Shown here in pieces: positions 59,368 to 64,000 of a stretch of DNA of 64,000 nucleotides. How positions within the stretch are numbered: the first letter of the stretch is position 1; every line of letters starts with the position of its first letter. A program made the position numbers and the translations under genes. Where the stretch lies: assembly GCF_014650435.1 (NCBI RefSeq), contig NZ_BMUY01000006.1:388961-452960 (forward strand), read 5' to 3'. The notes under the pieces are model-generated. The model saw only the letters and a program-made list of their open reading frames with translations. It searched no databases and was not told the origin of the DNA. The stretch comes from Streptomyces tendae. Lineage in GTDB: Bacteria > Actinomycetota > Actinomycetes > Streptomycetales > Streptomycetaceae.

Positions 59368-60255
59368 TCACGATCGGTCGAGTTCCGCGGTGCGCGCCTC
59401 CAACGCACGGAGCACCGCCACCATGTCCTCGCCCCCGTGCCCCAGGGACACCGTCTCCTCGAACAGGGCGTGCGAGGCGTCGAGCAGGGGGGAGGCGAGG
59501 CCGGTGGCGCGGGCCGCCTCGGCGATCAGGCGGTTGTTCTTCAGCACGTCCGACGCCGCCGCCTGCGCCGTGAAGTCGCCGTCCAGCAGTTTGGGGGCCT
59601 TCATGCGGGAGACGGCGCTGGCCATCGGGCCGGCGTCGAGGACGTCGAGGAACCGGCGCCGGTCGAGGCCGTGTCGTTCGGCGAAGTGGAACGCCTCGGT
59701 CAGGCCGGTGACCAGGGTGATCAGGAAGAGGTTCACGGCCAGTTTGGTCAGCAGCGCGTTCGGCGCCGGACCGCAGAAGAAGGTGTCCCGGCACAGCGGG
59801 GCCAGCACCGGACGCACCCGGGCCACGGCGCTCTCCTCCCCGGCGAGCATCGCCACCAGTGCGCCGGTCTCCGCCGGGACCCGCGAACCGGACACCGGCG
59901 CCTCCACGTACCGCCCGCCCGCGGCCCGGATGTCGGCCTCCAGACCGTGCGAGTACTCGGGGGAGGTGGTGCCCATGTGGACGACGGTGTGCCGGGCGAC
60001 CCGGGTGGCGAACTCCGCGGTGCCGCGGGCCAGTACGGCGTCGATCGCCGGGCCGTCGGCCAGCATGAGGATCACGGTGTCCGCCCGGTCGAAGACCTCG
60101 GCGGGGCCGCCCGCCACCCGGGCCCCGGCGGCGCGCAGCGGAGCGGCGCGGGAGGGGGTGCGGTTGTGCACCACGAGGGGAGTGCCCGCGCGGGCCAGGC
60201 GCAGTGCCATCGGCTGACCCATGATGCCGAGACCGATGAAGCCGACGAGCCGCAT
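59368..60255 (-). CDS. Beta-hydroxyacid dehydrogenase family protein (NAD(P)-dependent)
   Basis: 295 residues from ATG 60255. The N-terminal Rossmann turn is FIGLGIMGQPMALRLARAG; then HMGTTSPEYS, the substrate-binding APVSGSRVPAETGAL, and the catalytic Lys in LLTKLAVNLFLI near residue 170. This is the 3-hydroxyisobutyrate / tartronate-semialdehyde reductase family; imine reductases share it, but the Lys is kept, which favours a hydroxyacid substrate. It is divergent from a TetR regulator, and two operator-like palindromes lie between them. Confidence 0.87.
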   Translation of the reverse strand: MRLVGFIGLGIMGQPMALRLARAGTPLVVHNRTPSRAAPLRAAGARVAGGPAEVFDRADTVILMLADGPAIDAVLARGTAEFATRVARHTVVHMGTTSPEYSHGLEADIRAAGGRYVEAPVSGSRVPAETGALVAMLAGEESAVARVRPVLAPLCRDTFFCGPAPNALLTKLAVNLFLITLVTGLTEAFHFAERHGLDRRRFLDVLDAGPMASAVSRMKAPKLLDGDFTAQAAASDVLKNNRLIAEAARATGLASPLLDASHALFEETVSLGHGGEDMVAVLRALEARTAELDRS

Positions 60256-60396
60256 GACACACCGTCCGTACGAGAGCCGCCCGCCCGCGTGCGGACGCGC
60301 CGGAAGCCGAATGGGGAGGGAAGCCGGAAGCCGAATGGCGCGGGAGAAGGCGAGGGAAAGGGAGCAGGGAAAGGGAACAAGGAAGGAAACAGGGGA

Positions 60397-60412
60397 TATG
60401 ACAGCCGTCATA
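60397..60412. promoter_or_regulatory. TetR operator 1 (TATGAC-AGCC-GTCATA)
   Basis: A perfect 6-4-6 palindrome between the dehydrogenase and the TetR gene. The 14-bp core is repeated at 60425-60438. Confidence 0.7.
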
Positions 60413-60424
60413 GTAGCCCGCATC

Positions 60425-60438
60425 ATGACAGCCGTCAT
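60425..60438. promoter_or_regulatory. TetR operator 2 (ATGAC-AGCC-GTCAT)
   Basis: A second copy of the palindrome core, centre 27 bp from the first. The same AGCC spacer is kept, which argues for a true binding site. Confidence 0.7.
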
Positions 60439-60444
60439 AGAGTC

Positions 60445-60495
<51 letters not shown>

Positions 60496-60521
60496 CGTGA
60501 CGGTACGGCGAGGGAGCGGCG

Positions 60522-61115
60522 ATGACGGCGTCCGGGCGAGGGCCGCGGGAGCGGATGGTCTTCAGTGCCGCCCAGCTCATCCGGCGGGACGGTGTGGAGG
60601 CCACGGGCATGCGGGACGTCGCCGCCCACGCCGGTGCGCCCCGGGGGTCGCTCCAGCACTACTTCCCGGGCGGCAAGGAACAGCTTGTCGGTGAGGCCCT
60701 CCAGTGGGCGGGGCGGTACGCCGCCGACCGCGTCGCACGCTTCCTGCGGGGCATGGACCGTCCGGCGCCGAGCGGGCTGTTCACCGCGATGGTGCGGCAG
60801 TGGACCGACGAGTACGAGGCGTCCGGCTTCGCCGCGGGCTGTCCCGTGGCGGCGGCGACGGTGGACTGCGCCGAGAGCTCCGAGACCACGCGGAAGGCGG
60901 CCGCCGACGCCTTCGCCGCCTGGACGCGGCCGGTCGCGGCGGCGCTCGTCGGCATGGGCGTGCCCGAGGCGCGGTCCGAACCGCTGGCCACGGTCATGAT
61001 CAGCTCCCTCGAAGGAGCGATCCTCATCGCCCGGGCCGAACGCGATGTGCGGGCCCTGACGACCGTCGCCCGCGAACTCGGCCCGCTCCTGGACGCCGCC
61101 GTGCCCGGGGACTGA
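60522..61115 (+). CDS. TetR-family regulator (LmrA/YxaF type)
   Basis: 197 residues from ATG 60522, after GAGGGAG. The DNA-binding part reads ERMVFSAAQLIRRDGVEAT, GMRDVAAHAGAPRGSLQHYFPGGKEQL; the PGGKEQL continuation and the C-terminal GCPVAAATVD near residue 105 are characteristic of the LmrA/YxaF subgroup. Two copies of a palindrome upstream are its probable operators, so it should control itself and the divergent dehydrogenase. The ligand is unknown. Confidence 0.9.
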   Translation: MTASGRGPRERMVFSAAQLIRRDGVEATGMRDVAAHAGAPRGSLQHYFPGGKEQLVGEALQWAGRYAADRVARFLRGMDRPAPSGLFTAMVRQWTDEYEASGFAAGCPVAAATVDCAESSETTRKAAADAFAAWTRPVAAALVGMGVPEARSEPLATVMISSLEGAILIARAERDVRALTTVARELGPLLDAAVPGD

Positions 61116-61131
61116 TCCGCGGCGCGGCGGA

Positions 61132-62637
61132 TCACTGGCGGCTGACCGTGCGGGTCAGGCCGGTGATCACCGTCGTGGCCAGGATCCAGCCCGTGACGAT
61201 CAGCACGTAGGACAGCGTCTGGTACCAGCCCTCGGGCGCGAAGGCGTTCTCCTGGCCGAAGGAGATCACCGGCAGCAGCAGGTCGAGCGTGTAGAAGACC
61301 GGGTCGAAGCCGGGGGCCTCCGCCGGCTTGAGCGCGGGCGGATGGTGCAGCCCGTACGCGACCGAGCCGACCGCCAGCAGCGACAGCAGCCAGCCGCCCG
61401 CGCGCAGCGGACGGAAGCCGTAGCCGACCGCGATGTCCTGCAGGTGCCCCCACAGACGGCCGTACCAGGGCAGGGTGCGCCGGCGCCGCCGCTGCTTGGC
61501 GAGCTGCACGATGCGGGCCGCGTCGTCGTCACCGATGCGCCGGTAGGCGGCGGTCAACTGCTCGTAGGTGAAGGGGAGGTAGCTGTCACCCTTCTCCAGC
61601 ATCGGCAGCCGTCGCTCGGCGGGTTCGTGCGGGATGAGCGACGTGTACGTGAGGTCGTTGAGCTGGACCCAGTCCGGCACCACCTCCGGCTGCAGGAACA
61701 GCACGTCCACCTGGGCGCGGCGCAGATTGAGCGCCCCCTGCACCGCCGGGCCCTCGCGCAGCCAGAGTTCGCCGATCACGCAACTGCTGGCGCGCAGCGC
61801 GGTGTTCCCGGCGTTGGCCAGCCGGGCGTGCGACAGGTCCAGCCGGCCGGGTATCCGGGCACCGCGCAGTTCCAGCCGGCCCCGGACGTCCGCGCGGCGC
61901 AGCAGCACGTCGGCCTCGGCGGCGAGCGTCTCGGCCTGGACGGCGCTGCCGCCCGGCCGGTCCAGCACCGAGTCGTTGAGGTTGATGGTGCCGGCCACCC
62001 GGGCGCCGGTGAGCCGGACCTCGCCGGCCGCGCGCAGCCCCGGCGCCCACAGGTCGGCGCCCAGCACCGCCTGGTTCAGCTGGAGCACCGGCCACTCGGT
62101 GTTCGGCGTCTCGATGCGGGTGCTTTCCAGGTACAGGCTGCCGGTGACCTCCGCCCCCGCGAGCCGCACCGTATCGCTGAACCGGGCCCGGGTCAGCCGC
62201 AGTACGCCCTCCACCCGGACCGCGTGCGAGATCAGCCCGGGCAGTACGGACTCGCTCAGGTTCAGCTCGCGCAGCCGGGCCCCGTAGAACCTCGGTGCCT
62301 CCTCGAAGTGGCAGTGCCGCAGCCGCACGGGGTGGTCGACCGTCGCGTACTGCAGGTCCAACCGTCCGGTGACGCGCGCGCCGGCCAGGCTGAGCGCCGC
62401 CACCCGGCCGTCCTCCCGGGGGCCGTCCAGGAGCAGGGACCGCAGCACGCTCGCGCGCACGGTCCGCTCCGGACCCCAGGTGCCGCCCACGGCGGGGTCG
62501 TCCAAGTTCGCGGCGGAGGAGTTCGAGGCGGAGGAGCCCGCGGCGGAGGAGCCCGCGGTGCGGAAGTCCACGTCGGTGCCCGAGGCGAACGCCCGCCAAA
62601 GACGCGACTCGGCCGGTGTCAGGTCGTTGATCTCCAT
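61132..62637 (-). CDS. Membrane protein with pentapeptide-like repeat domain
   Basis: 501 residues from ATG 62637. Residues about 80-340 form a right-handed-helix-like repeat with recurring LxLxGARVxGxLxL units (SLAGARVTGRLDLQ, RLTGARVAGTINLN, ELRGARIPGRLDLS). A basic stretch AKQRRRRR precedes two to three membrane helices (GGWLLSLLAVGSVAYGL, TLSYVLIVTGWILATTVI). Such proteins are often annotated as membrane-associated oxidoreductase, but I see no cofactor motif. An Ala/Ser-rich insert near residue 30-45 comes from a short DNA repeat. Role unknown. Confidence 0.72.
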   Translation of the reverse strand: MEINDLTPAESRLWRAFASGTDVDFRTAGSSAAGSSASNSSAANLDDPAVGGTWGPERTVRASVLRSLLLDGPREDGRVAALSLAGARVTGRLDLQYATVDHPVRLRHCHFEEAPRFYGARLRELNLSESVLPGLISHAVRVEGVLRLTRARFSDTVRLAGAEVTGSLYLESTRIETPNTEWPVLQLNQAVLGADLWAPGLRAAGEVRLTGARVAGTINLNDSVLDRPGGSAVQAETLAAEADVLLRRADVRGRLELRGARIPGRLDLSHARLANAGNTALRASSCVIGELWLREGPAVQGALNLRRAQVDVLFLQPEVVPDWVQLNDLTYTSLIPHEPAERRLPMLEKGDSYLPFTYEQLTAAYRRIGDDDAARIVQLAKQRRRRRTLPWYGRLWGHLQDIAVGYGFRPLRAGGWLLSLLAVGSVAYGLHHPPALKPAEAPGFDPVFYTLDLLLPVISFGQENAFAPEGWYQTLSYVLIVTGWILATTVITGLTRTVSRQ

Positions 62638-62722
62638 CAGGGAGGGACTCTGACCCGAACCGGCCGATCACGTCAACGCGCTTTCCGGACCGCCCACTTC
62701 CAGGGCGGCCGTTGCCGGGCGG

Positions 62723-63604
62723 CTACTTCTTGGCCGACTCCACGGCGTGGCCGCCGAACTGGTTGCGCAGCGCGGCGACCATCTTCATCTGCGGCGAGTC
62801 CTCCTGCCGGGACGCGAACCGGGCGAAGAGGGAGGCCGTGATCGCGGGCAGCGGCACGGAGTTGTCGATGGCCGCCTCCACGGTCCAGCGGCCCTCGCCG
62901 GAGTCCTCCGCGTACCCGCGCAGCTTCTCCAGGTGGTGGTCCTCGTCGAGGGCGTTGACGGCCAGGTCCAGGAGCCAGGAGCGGATGACGGTGCCCTCCT
63001 GCCAGGAGCGGAAGACCTCGCGGACGTTGTCCACGGAGTCGACCTTCTCCAGCAGCTCCCAGCCCTCGGCGTAGGCCTGCATCATGGCGTACTCGATGCC
63101 GTTGTGGACCATCTTGGCGAAGTGCCCGGCACCGACCCGGCCCGCGTGGACGTAGCCGTAGGGGCCGTCCGGCTTGAGCGCGTCGAAGACCGGCTTGAGG
63201 TCTTCGACGGTCTCCTTGTCGCCGCCCACCATCAGGGCGTAGCCGTTCTGCAAACCCCACACGCCGCCGGACACACCGGCGTCGACGAAGTTGATGCCGC
63301 GCTTGCCGAGGTCCTCGGCGTGCCGCTCGTCGTCCGTCCAGCGGGAGTTGCCGCCGTCGATGACGGTGTCGCCGGGCTTGAGCAGCGTCGCCAGCTGGTC
63401 GATGACGTGCTGGGTGGCGCCGCCGGCCGGCACCATCACCCAGACCGCGCGCGGCCGCTCCAGCCGGTCGACGAGCTCGACCAGGCTGTCGACGTCGGCC
63501 CGCTCGGGGTTGGTGTCGTATCCGACGACGGTGTGGCCGGCGTTGCGCAGCCGCTCGCGCATGTTGCCGCCCATCTTGCCGAGACCAACAAGACCGATCT
63601 GCAT
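62723..63604 (-). CDS. gnd: 6-phosphogluconate dehydrogenase, decarboxylating (short form)
   Basis: 293 residues from ATG 63604. NAD(P)-binding LVGLGKMGGNM at the N-terminus; then VMVPAGGATQHVID, IDGGNSRWTDD, DAGVSGGVWGLQNGYALMVGG (substrate site) and the catalytic KMVHNGIEYAMMQAYAEG near residue 175. About 290 residues is the length of the short GndA/YqeC branch, in which the NAD+-linked form is common. It oxidises and decarboxylates 6-phosphogluconate to ribulose 5-phosphate. It follows pgi on the same strand, one base after the pgi stop codon, so the two form an operon of central carbon metabolism. Confidence 0.92.
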   Translation of the reverse strand: MQIGLVGLGKMGGNMRERLRNAGHTVVGYDTNPERADVDSLVELVDRLERPRAVWVMVPAGGATQHVIDQLATLLKPGDTVIDGGNSRWTDDERHAEDLGKRGINFVDAGVSGGVWGLQNGYALMVGGDKETVEDLKPVFDALKPDGPYGYVHAGRVGAGHFAKMVHNGIEYAMMQAYAEGWELLEKVDSVDNVREVFRSWQEGTVIRSWLLDLAVNALDEDHHLEKLRGYAEDSGEGRWTVEAAIDNSVPLPAITASLFARFASRQEDSPQMKMVAALRNQFGGHAVESAKK

Positions 63605-63605
63605 G

Positions 63606-64000
63606 TCAGTGCACTTCCTTCAGTTCACGGTAGGCGGCCACCAGCGCGGCCGTGGACGGATCGAGGCCGGGCACGTCCGCGCCCTCGGTGAGGGCGGGTT
63701 CGACGCGCTTGGCGAGCACCTTGCCGAGTTCGACGCCCCACTGGTCGAAGGAGTCGATGTTCCAGATCGCGCCCTGCACGAAGACCTTGTGCTCGTAGAG
63801 CGCGATGAGCTGGCCGAGGACGGAGGGGGTCAGTTCGGCGGCCAGGACGGTCGTGGTGGGGTGGTTGCCGCGGAAGGTCTTGTGCGGGACCAGCTCCTCC
63901 GGTACCCCCTCGGCGCGTACCTCGTCCGGGGTCTTGCCGAAGGCGAGGGCCTGGGTCTGGGCGAAGAAGTTGGCCATCAGCAGGTCGTGCTGGGCCTTGA
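63606..64000 (-). CDS. pgi: Glucose-6-phosphate isomerase, C-terminal part
   Basis: The frame remains open to the window end, so only the last 130 or so residues are seen. Family features: HDLLMANFFAQTQALAFGK, HKTFRGNHPTTTVL, and VFVQGAIWNIDSFDQWGVELGK near the C-terminus, the last being the PGI signature with the catalytic-site Gln-Gly. It interconverts glucose 6-phosphate and fructose 6-phosphate. Operon partner of gnd; the same pair stands beside the GTP cyclohydrolase region in S. coelicolor, from memory. Confidence 0.92.
   Translation of the reverse strand, partial: KAQHDLLMANFFAQTQALAFGKTPDEVRAEGVPEELVPHKTFRGNHPTTTVLAAELTPSVLGQLIALYEHKVFVQGAIWNIDSFDQWGVELGKVLAKRVEPALTEGADVPGLDPSTAALVAAYRELKEVH

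Overview
This is chromosomal DNA from a high-GC actinomycete, almost certainly a Streptomyces. The supporting signs are very GC-rich coding frames, frequent GTG and TTG starts, ATGA/GTGA stop-start overlaps, several lineage-typical regulators (HxlR, MarR, TetR, and an ATPase/XRE/DUF397 triad), Tat and lipoprotein signals, and no transposase, integrase, tRNA or CRISPR array that I can see. The gene content recalls, from memory, the Streptomyces coelicolor region around the pgl genes and the GTP cyclohydrolase II paralogue SCO6655, with pentose-phosphate genes beyond.

Region 1 (1-10.0 kb) is ordinary chromosome: secreted enzymes (phosphodiester glycosidase, esterase, M64 peptidase), a PPOX-fold protein, an alpha/beta hydrolase divergent from an HxlR regulator, an old-yellow-enzyme/SDR pair controlled by a divergent MarR regulator with two visible operators, and a Tat lipoprotein with a beta-propeller.

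Region 2 (10.4-43.5 kb) is a defence island. A PD-(D/E)xK/DUF2075 ATPase and a ScoMcrA-like type IV nuclease, which carries a recognisable DNA-sulfur-binding domain, precede a complete BREX type 2 (Pgl) locus: pglW, pglX, pglY, pglZ, brxD, brxHI. The locus is split by two cargo modules. One is an ATPase/XRE/DUF397 regulator set plus an EcsC-like protein, between pglX and pglY. The other is a two-gene operon of a CBS-HEPN protein and a DUF262 protein, between pglZ and brxD and divergent from brxD. A frameshifted DUF4011 remnant, a membrane coiled-coil protein and a CoiA-like nuclease follow. PglX should be the modifying methyltransferase, PglW the kinase, PglY the ATPase and PglZ the phosphatase-fold partner that restrains PglX.

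Region 3 (43.5-50.5 kb) has a GNAT acetyltransferase, then an operon behind a Zur-like box: peptide/nickel-type binding lipoprotein, fused double permease and MFS exporter, with no ATPase. A TetR regulator and an SDR follow, with a clear operator and leaderless promoter.

Region 4 (50.5-58.0 kb) looks like a GTP-derived specialised-metabolite cluster: CDP-alcohol phosphatidyltransferase, dehydrogenase, a catalytically degenerate 6-pyruvoyl-tetrahydropterin-synthase homologue, glycosyltransferase, methyltransferase, flippase-like membrane protein, creatininase-family amidohydrolase, and a GTP cyclohydrolase II with Met at the position where the E. coli enzyme has Tyr105. That substitution makes the S. 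coelicolor homologue stop at the formylated pyrimidine (FAPy), and creatininase relatives can deformylate it.

Region 5 (58.0-64 kb) holds a serine hydrolase, a beta-hydroxyacid dehydrogenase, a TetR regulator with two operators and a hexanucleotide repeat, a membrane protein with a repeat domain, and the start of a central-carbon block (gnd, pgi).
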